DNA from: Angiostrongylus vasorum
Taxonomy: Eukaryota > Nematoda > Chromadorea > Rhabditida > Metastrongylidae
Length of the DNA: 64,000 nt
Reading direction: 5' to 3'
Assembly (NCBI GenBank): GCA_018806985.1
Contig: JADANN010000434.1
Span: 186,001 to 250,000 of the forward strand
Made by a program: the position numbers and the translations under genes. Below, one piece after another: positions 1 to 10,623 of the stretch (its first letter is position 1; the number at the start of each line of letters is the position of its first letter). The notes beneath the pieces are model-generated. The model searched no databases, was not told where the DNA came from, and saw nothing but the letters and a program-made list of their open reading frames with translations.

Positions 1-74
1 TGTCGTTTTAGCGTCCTAGTATTGCTAGACGGACCCCCTCGTTACATAACTGCGACAGACGTCGTGCCATCACT

Positions 75-310
75 TCAAGACCTTCGTAAAGAGGTCTGTA
101 TGTCGGTTTTCCGGGCTATTGTATAGAGTTCAATCCATCCCATTCGTTCGCATATTGTCTTGAGATGTTCCGTTAAGTGGATCGGGCCAATTTCCTCAGC
201 CGTCCCGAGTTGGGGAGCTCCTAGCAGATTTGTCTGACAAATACTCCTTCCGATCCACAGAAGCAGACGAATGCTTTTTAGCGAAGACCTCGGAGCATTC
301 GGTCAGGGAT
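75..310 (-). other. Coding-like open stretch, unassigned
   Basis: One minus-strand frame stays open for about 77 codons and ends at a TGA at 75-77. Its composition is protein-like (it includes LLGAPQLGTAEEIGPIHL and CERMGWIELYTIARKT), but it lacks an early ATG. No family is recognised. It could be an exon of a gene beyond the left edge or a retroelement remnant. Confidence 0.2.
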
Positions 311-510
311 TTTTCCTTGGATTTTAAAGACAGGTAGTTCGGCTAGCATTCAAGGATATTCATGATAAGGAAGAAGTGTACAAGTTGTAGCCAAATCCAC
401 CTCCCACCTACAAATCTGAAAACCTTCGTGGGTAATAAATATAACGCCACGAAGATTATGGAACAGGTGCTGCGATCGGCAATACTTGTGGGAACAGGTC
501 GTACAAAAAA

Positions 511-786
511 AGGTTAACGCTGTCGGCGTTGATCAATCCCAGAAGGAATCCGCCATGCATTCGACTTCACTAAGTATCGTTTGAGGTGATTGAATGCATA
601 TCTGGCCTTTACAATGACTCGTGGTGGCCTACCGATGTATCGAGCCAGTGATGCTATCCTCCCAGACAAGTCTGGTACCAATTTGCCGACCCTAGAGGAT
701 TGAAAGGCTTGGAGGGCCATGGGCACGGGGATCGAGTCCACGTGTGTGGCGCAGTGGCGCTTCCAACCACTGCGCCACACGCGCCC
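511..786 (-). mobile_element. SINE family 1 copy
   Basis: Near full-length copy. The tail (TCGGCGTTGATCAATCCC) is at 520-540, the central domain at about 600-700, and the box A/box B head at 720-786. The element is described fully at 43126-43405. Confidence 0.85.
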
Positions 787-904
787 TACAGGTCGTATAG
801 AGAAAATAAATATTAATATCACCCTTGCATTGTACATCAGAAGGATTTCTATGTTCTACACTTAGAAAAAAGAGTGTTTATCTCCCATCATGTATCACCG
901 ACGG

Positions 905-1175
905 TGCGGGCCCATGTAGCGGAATGGTCGGAGGCGCCCTGCAATACACATGGTATCGATCCTCACGCCCAAGGCTCACCAAGCCTTCCATCCTTCCGGG
1001 TTCGCCAGATTGGTACCAGACTTGTCTGAAAGGATAGCAGCACTGGGTCGATACATCGATAGGTCACCAGAAGTGAACTGAAAGGCCAGATATGCATTCA
1101 ATCACCTCTACGATACTAGGAATGGAGTTGAATGCATGGCGCATCTTTAAGGAATTGAACGCCAAGACTCTTACT
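905..1175 (+). mobile_element. SINE family 1 copy, opposite orientation
   Basis: The head reads TAGCGGAATGGTCGGAGG, then box B-like GGTATCGATCC. The body and the GAATGCATGGCGCATC tail follow. With the copy at 511-786 it forms an inverted pair about 120 bp apart. Confidence 0.8.
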
Positions 1176-1629
1176 CTTGCCTTATCACAGACGGTATTTC
1201 ACGAGTGGCCAGTTTTAACCAACCTCTCCATTCTCTCCATTTGTTCATTCCACTTCAGTTTGGCGAAATTCTTCAAGTGTTCTTATTAGGTAGAACATGA
1301 TATTCCACTAGCCAATAACAATCTCATAGAGATTATGATAGAGGGGCTCCTTTGCATCTCTATACCTCTGCATTGATTCTATCATTTTCTGAGGTGGATC
1401 TAATGGAAAATGCCAGAAACAGACTCCCTTCCTCCTTCCCATCAACAGACCTCCGACTGAGTTTTTTAAAAGATTTATAATATGGCGCCCGCTATTCTTT
1501 TGGGCGACTAACAACATTTTATCGACTATTAGACTACCTGAAGAACTGACGGATTTATAGAATGGGACTACTCTATTACCTTTATGGTATTAATAGTTTT
1601 TTTATTTAACCCGTCTTTACGTCTACTGT

Positions 1630-1960
1630 TTGGATCTCAGCACTTCTCACATTTGATTCGTTTCACCGCATCCATTGTCCAAGAAGATCTTCCAACTTTA
1701 CGTGTGGCTTCGGTTGCTGCTTGAGGATTTTCGTTTCATCTTGAACGTCGTAGAACGCTGGTCGAGTCGATTCTAACTGGATTCCTGAGATAGCCGAGCT
1801 GGAGCGTTCCCAATTGGGTTGCAGAGAGAGATTTTTTTCCTAGGCAAATCTGGTACTAATTTCCCTAACTCGGAGGGATGAGAGGCTTGGTTAGCCCGGA
1901 GTGGAATCAAACTAGCACAGTACTGGTGATGACGGAAATCACTACCACTCTGCTATCCGC
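1630..1960 (-). mobile_element. SINE family 3 (tRNA-headed, alternative tail)
   Basis: Read on the minus strand, the head at about 1890-1960 has box A ATAGCAGAGTGGTAGTG and box B GTTTGATTCC. It then enters the same central domain as SINE family 1 (ACCAAGCCTCTCATCCCTCCG...TTAGTACCAGATTTG). From about 1840 downward the tail differs: GGGAACGCTCCAGCTCGGCT, a Gln/Thr-like CAGCATTC block and GAAATCCTCAAGCAGCAAC. The same tail recurs at 11690, 20600 and 54895. The clear pol III boxes make this a tRNA-derived SINE, although no cloverleaf is intact. Confidence 0.7.
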
Positions 1961-2357
1961 TCTTAATAATAATTTATATAATTTAAGTTCAATCTTGAAG
2001 TCTGTGTAGGAATGGAACATTCAAAAATTCATTAACGAAATTCGCCTCTCTGGGTTTCCCAACCTAAGCATGGAAAAACGACCAACAACGACCCTTTGAT
2101 GAACATGAGCATTTTATGGGCTCCGAGAAATAAGAATTTGATTGGTCTTGATAGAACAGAGAGGCTTACATCTGATTAACAAGGGTGTGAAAATTCTACT
2201 GACTGCTATTTCAGTTAGTAAATTGTGATCTGAGGCACATTGATTTAAACTTAAAAGCTGCCACCGTTTCCACATGAACTGGACCCAATGCATGTTGAGT
2301 GTCACGTACCAAATGATGTTAATGGCTGTGTTTGAGTTGTCAAGGACCCAATCCACA

Positions 2358-2480
2358 ATGGTTTACCGCCCCGTCATGGCTGGCGAGTGTCCTTGAGTGT
2401 CGACTTTCGATGTGCATTGGAGGGTTCATTGCCACAACATGACCACCCAAGTTGAGATGCTGAGGACGATGCCTACATTT
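2358..2480 (-). repeat. Repeat family R3, 3' fragment
   Basis: Diverged copy of the R3 3' end: GGTTTACCGCC then CGAGTGTCC, the plus-strand view of GGCGGTAAACC. The full element is at 39700-40075. Confidence 0.55.
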
Positions 2481-2934
2481 CCATTCTGGAAGCAAGCTTA
2501 ACTATGAACAAACTAATGAAACGGTAGGACCCGGAAGGGGGGCTTACAGTTTGCTAATCTCCAAGAAAACAGGAAACAGCGTGTCTAGAACAAAGGGTAA
2601 TGATCTTCGTGCCCTTTGAATTAGCCAGTCCCACATAACGACGAGAGGGAATAAAGATTTCACTGGTGCCTTCTTTAATTACTTGATAATTAATGGAATT
2701 GGAAGTGAAAGATGAAGAACTTCCAGAATCTTCAAACAACATTGTTAGCAGAGGCCTTAGGCAAGAGTTCTTCCATTTCATGAGAGATTTTAGACGATCG
2801 TCTTATGGTCTCAAGAATGCTGGTACTTGGTTGTCATCACAATAGTAGTCACGTTTCTGCAAATCTTCCTGATAGATTTTCTTTTAGCCTTGACATTGAT
2901 TACTAAAACAGTGTCTTCTTGATGAGGAAATATG

Positions 2935-3060
2935 AGGTTGTTAACAGCAAGTTTGATTCTATACATACTGGCTGATGTTTCGGCGCTTTCCCTTTCTTCA
3001 TAGTCCGGAAGAGTCAAATTGACACGCAATCCACTCAGTCAAACACTTTCGTGACCACAG
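2935..3060 (-). mobile_element. Penelope-like element terminal fragment
   Basis: Contains GATGTTTCGGCGC...AGTCAAATTGACACGCAATCC. This resembles, in reverse complement, the region downstream of the GIY-YIG reading frame at 15290-15360. A related fragment lies at 22690-22800. No coding part of an element lies beside it, so it looks like a solo end. Confidence 0.4.
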
Positions 3061-3179
3061 CAGATTCCAATAGTAAGTGTAGGACCTCAGAACAGGAATA
3101 TGGTGAGTGTTTAAGCGAAGGGGTTCACTATGCGAGTAAACATTTGTGCATTAAGTTTTGTCTGCTGAGGTTATAATAG

Positions 3180-3620
3180 TGTTTGGCTAACCGGATTGAG
3201 TATCAGTTTGGCTCTTCCAGGCTTACTCTCCTTTCCACCACTCTTGTGTTTGGGTCTTACAATGGTGGAGAATGCGTCTTTTTTTTTCAGCAATGGCTCG
3301 ATCAGGAACACCAACAAATGCAGACATTATCGAACTTTATGTTTGCTCTTACGGTCTCTCCATAATCTTCCTACGCTTCTTATCTCCCCACTGTTGTTGT
3401 TTATGTACGTTTACCTATGTTGTTTTTTCTCCTGCTCCTCATTTGTCATCCGGTCTCACATCTTGCTATCTATCTCTCTGTGTTTGTACATCTCTTCACT
3501 TTTTTCGCAGTTTCTCTAGTCATTTCTTTGTCTAACAATCTTTCTTTTTTCTTCTTCCTGTCGCCTAAATATTGACTCTCTCTTACTCTTCTCTCTTACT
3601 GAGACCACCATAGGCTCAAT
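3180..3620. repeat. Pyrimidine-rich low-complexity tract
   Basis: Strongly T/C-biased on the plus strand (long TTTTTTC, TCTCTCTG and CTTCTTCC runs). The overlapping Phe/Leu/Ser-rich open frames here are composition artefacts. No gene is seen. Confidence 0.6.
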
Positions 3621-3883
3621 TTTCAGGACCATATTAAAAATGATATTAAAGTGGTAGAGAGACTACGGTACCATGGAAGAGGGGCTGGCTCAGCTGTAAA
3701 CAGGGGCAATTCATATTATATACGTTTTCCTACTTGTAATGGTATCTCCTCCTGCTCAGATTGTTTCACGAGAAGTCTCTCTTTTAGATTGGAAGCTACT
3801 TTACAAGCTAATGGTTATTGGCTTCTTACATATCTCAATACTTGAATGCAACTACGTAACCTTAAAAAAACTCCAGTTACCAA

Positions 3884-4895
3884 CTAGACGTGGTCATAAA
3901 TGTCAATTCCCTTGTATCCAACACCGGTGACGAAATTCGTTTGCTTCCGTGAGTAAGTCGCCCGATTTCCGTTGAAATCATCATCGTTCATCCTCGATTT
4001 TAGGAATTTCACATCTGATCCAGAGATACCATCGAGGCGGTCTCCCGCCGTTACGTCTCGCCTCTCCGTTACCGCCGTGCTTTCCCGGTACTCTGATGTC
4101 TGTTCCTCGCTGCAAAACGTACCATTTCCGTCGTACACTACCCGCGCAGCTGTGAATTTGGTCGCTCCACCGGCCGCATTCAACTGACGGTCAGTTTCCT
4201 CGAAAGATTATTACTGTCGCATTCTTCGGTTGTTATTATTTTCCTTTAAGTTAATATGTTATCAGTTCATAGACAGAATGAGTTTCTAAGGAGGTCAGAA
4301 AAGCGTGAGAGAGACAAAGGTAAAGAGATAAAGAGAGAGAGAGAGAGAGGGAGAACATGAGAATAAGAAGTAGGAAGTGAGAAGGTGGCTAAGAGAAGAG
4401 TCGGATAACATTAACGCGGACTTTTTTTTCGCTCCTTTTTCAAATTTTGTCCCAGTTTGGGTAACCCTCTTAAAAAGTTGGGTAGCCTTGCGAATTCTGG
4501 TGCCACTGACTGGATAGCAGCTTGCGTTACTAACAATGAGTAATGACTCCTTATTTACCCAAATGAGGTGAGGCATAGAAGTTCAGTGGCAGCTATCGCT
4601 CTATGTAAATATGTAGTCACCGTCTTCCGACGCTAACCTCGTCGATGGTGTTAACCCACCACACCCACAATTTCGTCCATCCAGATTTTTGTGGTGTTCG
4701 TTGGGATTCTTCATCATGATATTTTCCCTACATTTTTTCCACACTCATATGGAAAACGACGTTTTCGTCAAATTTCTTGTAATATAACTTCTTGCCTTTG
4801 TCGCCAATAATGCCGTTAATCACAGAATTGTCCGTTCCACCGGTAAAGCCTCTATTCGTTCCCATCGTTCGACCGAAGTGCGCAGAAGAACCCAT
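3884..4895 (-). CDS. Unidentified two-exon gene model
   Basis: Not recognised. Exon 1 (4895-4743) opens with ATG and reads MGSSAHFGRTMGTNRGFTGG..., 51 codons, ending at AGT|gtggaa in phase 0. Exon 2 (4183-3884) follows a cgtcag acceptor in phase 0 and runs 100 codons to TAG. It is rich in D, G, T and N (GDRLDGISGSDVKFLKSRMN) and ends KGIDIYDHV. Composition is protein-like and G/C content is higher than the flanks, but the donor is weak and there is no homology to lean on. A further coding-like block at 5130-5260 (minus) contains GASPGGGGSGGERVERC, with a second frame also open; it could be an upstream exon. Function unknown; the model may be partial or wrong at its ends. Confidence 0.3.
4328..4351. 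repeat. GA microsatellite
   Basis: Short (GA)n run, AGAGAGAGAGAGAGAG, inside a purine-rich stretch. Confidence 0.8.
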
Positions 4896-7604
4896 AGAGA
4901 AACATTACCCTATTCATACAAAGCCTTGAGGCTCTCATGATACACATGAGTAGCTACTCGGGCTATATCTTAACATACTTAGTGCTCATTTGTTAAAGGA
5001 GATCCTAAATCACCCTTCCGAGGTTTCCGCTCGCCTGATTGGTAGGATGTTGTCCAATTAACATGTGTGGATATGTCTATCTATATATAGTAAGTAGCGG
5101 TCAATAAGGTTTGAATGAAAGAAAAACCGCTCATTTTCTGACTCCAACTTCGTTTCCGGTGTAAAAGTTTGGTATACGGTAGCTCCTGAACAGCGTTCAA
5201 CCCGCTCTCCACCGCTACCACCACCACCTGGGGACGCGCCACGTAGCCTCGGCCATAACCGGCTTATGGTCTCTCACATTAGTGAGAGCTGTTGTACAGC
5301 AGCAATCATTTCAATTATCTCTTCATGATTTCATATTTCTTTGAATTAAAGCCCATTTCTCTCCAAACCCCGTTCCATCTTTTTGTATTGGTCATTTGTT
5401 GTTTCTTTCCTTGCAACGTTTTTTTCTCGCCGTCTCGCAATATCCTCTTTAATCAGTTGTCCTTCAAATTCTTGTTCCCATCGTTTCATCTTCTTTTCAT
5501 CATTACTTTTACTAATAAGCGTCACCTACTCTTTCTATTAATTTGTGTGTTCATCTATTCTATTCTATTGTTCTCTTGTTTGTCCTTATTCTTTGTTATT
5601 TTCAATCATAGCCTCGTATCTAAGTCTATGCATTAATATTTTTTTAATGAAAGCTTTACAATGACAAATAGAACGATTTTCTCGAGGGTCACAATTTGGA
5701 TAGAAAATTTTTTCCTAATAAAGTTTGAAATATCTTATTTATTCTCTACTTCTCATTTCTACTGTATACCACAATGATATTGCTTCTACCATTAAAGTGA
5801 CACTTCTTTCTATTGTCTGAACAAACAAATCAATAAATCAATACATAATTAATAGTAATTAGTTAAAACTGATGACTGACTGTGCAATGATCGCGTATAA
5901 CGGAGATGTGTTGAGCCTTAATAAGACGACTTGGAAAAGTAGGTCGAAGTGATCATTTCCTCTCAACCAGTTAGTTGATTTAACGCCGATCTCCTCTCTT
6001 CAACGTTTCCTCCAACAAAAAAACATTTCATGAACATCTTCTGAATCATTTACGTTGTTAGTAGTCCCATCTTTATCACCCACTGGTACAGTTCTCAAAT
6101 ATCGTAGTCAATCTCCTTCATGATGAATGTTTCATTTTGAAATCAGTTTTCTTTGACAAATCATCAAGGGGTCTGACCGGACGTAGACACCCGTGTCAAG
6201 AGTTTTCTGTTGAGAATCGCTAGCGTCGATGTCCTGTTCTAGTAAAAGCTCTCTATTGGAGTCAAACTGTCAGACATCGACATCGATGGTGTGAAGTATT
6301 TGCTCGAAGAATTGCATCTGCGCAACAATAGGTGGAAGGGTTTAGCTGAAGGTGAACATGAATAACAATAAGAACAAGTCGGCAACTAGATGAAGCGTAT
6401 GTTAGTTGGTTTTTTAGGATCGGTCATAGTTCTTCTAGTAGAGTGATGCAGTACAGTAATGAAACAATTGAAGTGCAGGACGATCCGGTTTAGACTCACA
6501 CAGATTTACACAGTATTCTAATATATAACTCCATGGCAACCCCCAGCAAAGGAACTGCATCGCATCAGCATTGTCTTTTTCCCTAAAAAAATCCCCTAAT
6601 CAGCACTATCTTTCCCAAGAAAAACTCCCAATTTGTATTTGATGACGCCACTCACCTTTACTCAGGTAAAATCTTATCATCTCACTTTTTTTCGGTCTCC
6701 CACTCATTTAAGACTCTAGAAACACTACTGTACCATATAATTCGATTGCTAGAATTATTCAACTATTGCCTTTCTGTGCGATATTATGGATAAGACGTTC
6801 TGTACAAAAGATTGTACGTTCCGAAAATTAGATGATGTGAAGAAACAGGTGGAGCATCTCTAGGTCTAGTGTTTTTCCACGGATGTAGGGACGAGTTTCT
6901 TTCGTAATTGGACGAGTCACATCGTAGCCGAACAATCTGCGGGAAAGGATTTGTTTTGAGAGAGAAATAAATTGGGAAACTAGCACGTAAAGGACGACGT
7001 AATATTTGTTCCTTGACAAGGGAAAGAATTCATTTTGTTCCGACGAGATCATCAAAAGTGGTTGATGTGGTTGTCTACTCAGACCTAAGTAGTGTCATAT
7101 GAAAGGACAGTGATTAAACAAAAGATTTTCAATCCGTGCACGTTTCCATTCTTATTTGCTCTTGTCACCACGACGACATGAAAAGACAACAGTTACGGGC
7201 ACGGGAAAGAAGAACAGTTCCGTTTCGTTCCGCTTTAACAACTGAGTAGATTGGAAATGGTATAAGTCATCTTTATATCGTCTGCTTATTTTTGTTTCTT
7301 GGCAGGTTATAGTTAAATCAATGCAACGAAAATTTAGCATCTAACTAGGAGTCCAGTTACTGGAATAACTAAAAATGAAACGAAACTAGTGCTTTCAATG
7401 GAAATGCTAGCATTCTGGGTATATAGTAAGTTTAGTAAAGAATATATCGTCGTTCAGACGCTTCAGAGTTTCAAACGACATTCTTCGCTCTAACAACCAA
7501 TCAGGTAACACTCCCAGGTGGTGAGTTTTTTTCCTGAACTCTATCGAAAGTCTTTCAACAGTTAAGCGGTATTCCATTCTTATAGTGAGAAAATACACTT
7601 GGAC
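4896..7604. other. Region with no supported gene
   Basis: AT-rich. Apart from the possible minus-strand coding block at 5130-5260 and a short perfect inverted repeat near 5270-5288 (CTCTCAC/GTGAGAG arms), it contains only scattered open frames without splice support. Nothing convincing was seen between 5650 and 7600. Confidence 0.4.
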
Positions 7605-7985
7605 ACTTGAACACTTGCATGGCCTGTCCTCACTGGTTGTGCGGGCCCCAGCATAGCCTCCATTTTTCGGAGTTTTGCTGCTTTAGCCATTGTGGTTCCC
7701 TGGAGTCCCAAGGTCAGCCTGGCCAAAGTCTGCCCCAGGTCGTCACCACTACGAGGTGGTCGCCGCCGTTGTGGATCAGAGGGAGATTCGCCACCATGCC
7801 ACTAATTTAATACCAGGATTATGGTGGATCCTGGTATTGGTTTATTCTTAGCTAGGCTTCCTGATGGAAACGCCGGACTCCTTCTCAGATTAGGGAGACC
7901 CTGTCCGGGAATGAATCCTCCCGCTGTACATCGCAGTCCGACACCCAAGAACACCTCCCAGACACGATGAGGCGGTAAACCGTTG
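7605..7985 (+). repeat. Repeat family R3, full copy
   Basis: Starts near a short CACTTGAACACTTG duplication and ends at GATGAGGCGGTAAACCGTTG. It is slightly more diverged than the copies at 39700 and 41290. Confidence 0.75.
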
Positions 7986-8349
7986 GGAGGTAAGAAAATA
8001 CACTACTAGGTAACCTCATAGTCATTCGAAATTCTTCTCATTAAGCACCACCTAGGGTGGTATCGATTTCGGTCCTAGTGTTAATTCCCTTAATGTACTT
8101 AGTGGATAATATTTATCCTCCTGCTCTGAGAGAGTTTTCCTTACGTATTATGGGCGAGTCATTCTGTGAAAACATGCATTGAGATTTTTATATGTTGCAT
8201 AAGACAGAGTAATTTTGCAAGTTCGACCTCTGAGGCCACCATCTGACGTTGATATCAATGAGGGTTTTCTTTGATTTCTCCACTTACCAGGCGATCTCTA
8301 ATAACCATTGCAGAACTACCGAGTTAGTCGTCGACTGACCATCGTGCGA

Positions 8350-9178
8350 TCAACCAACCTTCACTGTTTGTACAGTGTTCACGGCACTTGAGAGTCGCGT
8401 CTTTTGAGTGTCTGTTGATTGTTTGTTAGCTGCCGCTGTTGTGTGAAAGATGCATGGCTATGTGGTCTTCAGACTTTACCTGTGTAACTTACTATATAAA
8501 CAGTGTGCAAGAAAACAACGAAAAGAAAGAAACTTTTGCAATAGTGGTTCGTTACCGTAATCTATCATGATCTGTTAAAATTTGATTCCGCAGACGGACT
8601 TTTTGAATTTTTCGTCCATAGTTCTTACACTCCATTTATTACCTGGCAGTGTCATCTGTAACCTTGTAAAGTATCCTTTAGCTCGAGAAAGCGCATCAGT
8701 AGAAATTCCATTCGTCGCTGTCACGCGTCGGCACGAGCTGGCTCTGATTGCTCGAGTGAGACACAAAGATCACACTATTCTCCATATGTGACATCTAAAT
8801 TTTACTGTTCGTTTCCAAGAGATATCCATGAGTTGTTAAACTGTCTTTGTTGTGAAGCCTTCTCTCTTCGTCTTATTTGAACGTGTCACGCTCAGTTTCG
8901 TTGTACACTTCTACGAGCATACCTTATTATCTTGTTGCGATTCCCAACTCTGTCATTTATTTCCTACAACTCTTTCTTGTAACGCGGAAGAACACGATTT
9001 GCGAAATAACGACAAGCTGAAGTGTTCAAGATGATTACTTTGCTTAATCACCATCGATAAGGCGATAAGACTGTGGAACATCAATCGTCACTGCCAAAAT
9101 CTGCTTATGATTTTCATCTACAAACTCGTAGATGCGCAGAATCAACAATGAGGGTTGGACACCACGAATTATGTTCCT
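8350..9178 (-). CDS. Unidentified three-exon gene, 3' part
   Basis: Not recognised. Three minus-strand exons join in a consistent phase. Exon a (9178-9052) contains ILRIYEFVDENHKQILAV and ends at GATG|gtgatt (phase 1). Exon b (8750-8643) contains RRVTATNGISTDALSRAKGY and ends at CCAG|gtaata (phase 1). Exon c (8411-8350) follows an aacag acceptor, reads TQKTRLSSAVNTVQTVKVG and stops at TGA. No domain, signal peptide or membrane segment is visible. The 5' end is not found; the acceptor of exon a is weak (caaag) and that of exon b could be 8743 instead. The opposite strand is also partly open. Support rests on phase agreement and composition only. Confidence 0.35.
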
Positions 9179-9582
9179 CTTTGTACCGTTTCGGATTCAC
9201 TTATACTTTCCATATACCATAACCATATGCAAGCGCCCGTAGGTGCTCCTGAGTTTAAACGGATTCCTTCTAGCGAGTGGATTTCACGAAAGGACGGTAG
9301 CGATGTTATTGTGGTCTATATAGGACGAATTGTTGCTATCTTAAATAAATAAGTCATTTGTCCATTCCTTTCACGGCTCACAAACTACCGGCAGGTGTAC
9401 CCCCCAGCCCTAACGTTCGTCCAGCTGCTCGTAAATAACCTTCTACTTTAAAAATGATGGAAATACTATACATAACTCCTCATACAGTAACTTTGAGACT
9501 TCTTTTGTCTCTCAAAGTCCATTGGACAGCCCTGAATTGAATGAGAAATTAATAGAAAAAATTCTACTGCTAGCTTCACTGT

Positions 9583-9862
9583 GGGCTCGTGTGGCGCAGT
9601 GGTCGGAGGCTCCATGCAATGCACATGGGATCGATCCCCGCGTCCATGGGACCACCACGCCTTCGATCCCTCCGGGGTCGGCAAATTGGTACCAGAGTTG
9701 CCTGGGAGGATAGCAGCACTGGCTCGATGCATCGGAAGGCCACCGCGGCTCATTGTAAAGGCCAGATATGCATTCATTCACCTCCAAACGATGTTTAATG
9801 AAGTAGAATGCATGGCGCAATCTTCAGGGATTGATCAACGCCGAGAGCTTTATCCTTTTATC
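9583..9862 (+). mobile_element. SINE family 1 copy
   Basis: Near full-length, from CGTGTGGCGCAGTGGTCGGA to the CCGAGAGCTTTATCC tail, ending in a short imperfect TATCCTTTTA repeat. Open frames of up to 103 codons across it are artefacts of the repeat. Confidence 0.9.
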
Positions 9863-10610
9863 CTTTTACCTTCAATGACTTAATGACCAACGGGATTACA
9901 TGACTTGCATGTGATTATAATCTATTTGAATAGGCCTGCATAAGTTTTACAACTTTGTTGCCTATCATTCATTTAGTTAGGTTAATTCTATCACAGACAC
10001 TGAAATGAAAGCTTGTTCTCCTTCATTATCTACGTATTCTAAACCTTTTAATCTCTTCAACGATTTATGAACCAAATTTGTTTTTCCATTAGTAAGAGGT
10101 ACTTCCCCTTTATTGTTTTTAAAAAAGTGTCCTCACGCCTTGTAAAAGCCGGAGAACCGTTCTGTTCACCATCAGTCATTCTTTAGCTATGCGGCTATTA
10201 ATGCTTATTCTTGAAGATATTCCAGTTATCACATGCTTATGAAACTATAGTCGTAACTGAATGCAACTTAATCTCCACCCTATCCTGAATTCTCGATCCT
10301 CACAATCCAACGAGAAAAAGTGCACTGACAGTCATAACCAGTTCAACATTTACTACGATGCTTCAGAATTGTTTGAATTCATGTTGCATGGTACATTTTC
10401 GTTTGTGACAGTCTCTCAGTCTTCAGGGAGCTATTATGCAAATGAACTTTCAAGGAAGGTACTTCATTGCACAGTAGAAATTGTGTTACGGTCACTAGTA
10501 AAATCTCTGGTGTACTTCTCATTCTCCTAAAGAAAAAATATTGCCATCGTTGTTGTATCTTCCACTTATCGTCCTCTAAATCTTTAGTCTTATCGTCTGA
10601 ACATTCACCT
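9863..10610. other. Region with no supported gene
   Basis: Contains open frames on both strands but no splice-supported exon. A short minus frame near 10177 begins MTDGEQNGSPAFTRR and could be a start exon; it could not be joined to neighbours in phase. Confidence 0.3.
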
Positions 10611-10617
10611 TTTTTAG
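10611..10617 (+). promoter_or_regulatory. Candidate spliced-leader trans-splice acceptor
   Basis: The sequence tttttag lies six bases before the ATG at 10624. A TTT(C/T)AG close to the start codon is typical of nematode SL addition. It could equally be an ordinary cis acceptor. Confidence 0.35.
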
Positions 10618-10623
10618 ACTTAT

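Noticed and set aside
3196..3535. Overlapping Leu/Phe/Ser-rich frames of 87-107 codons
   Set aside because: Produced by the T/C-rich low-complexity tract.
9466..9883. Several 60-103 codon frames on both strands
   Set aside because: They coincide with a SINE copy and recur at other copies; repeat artefacts.
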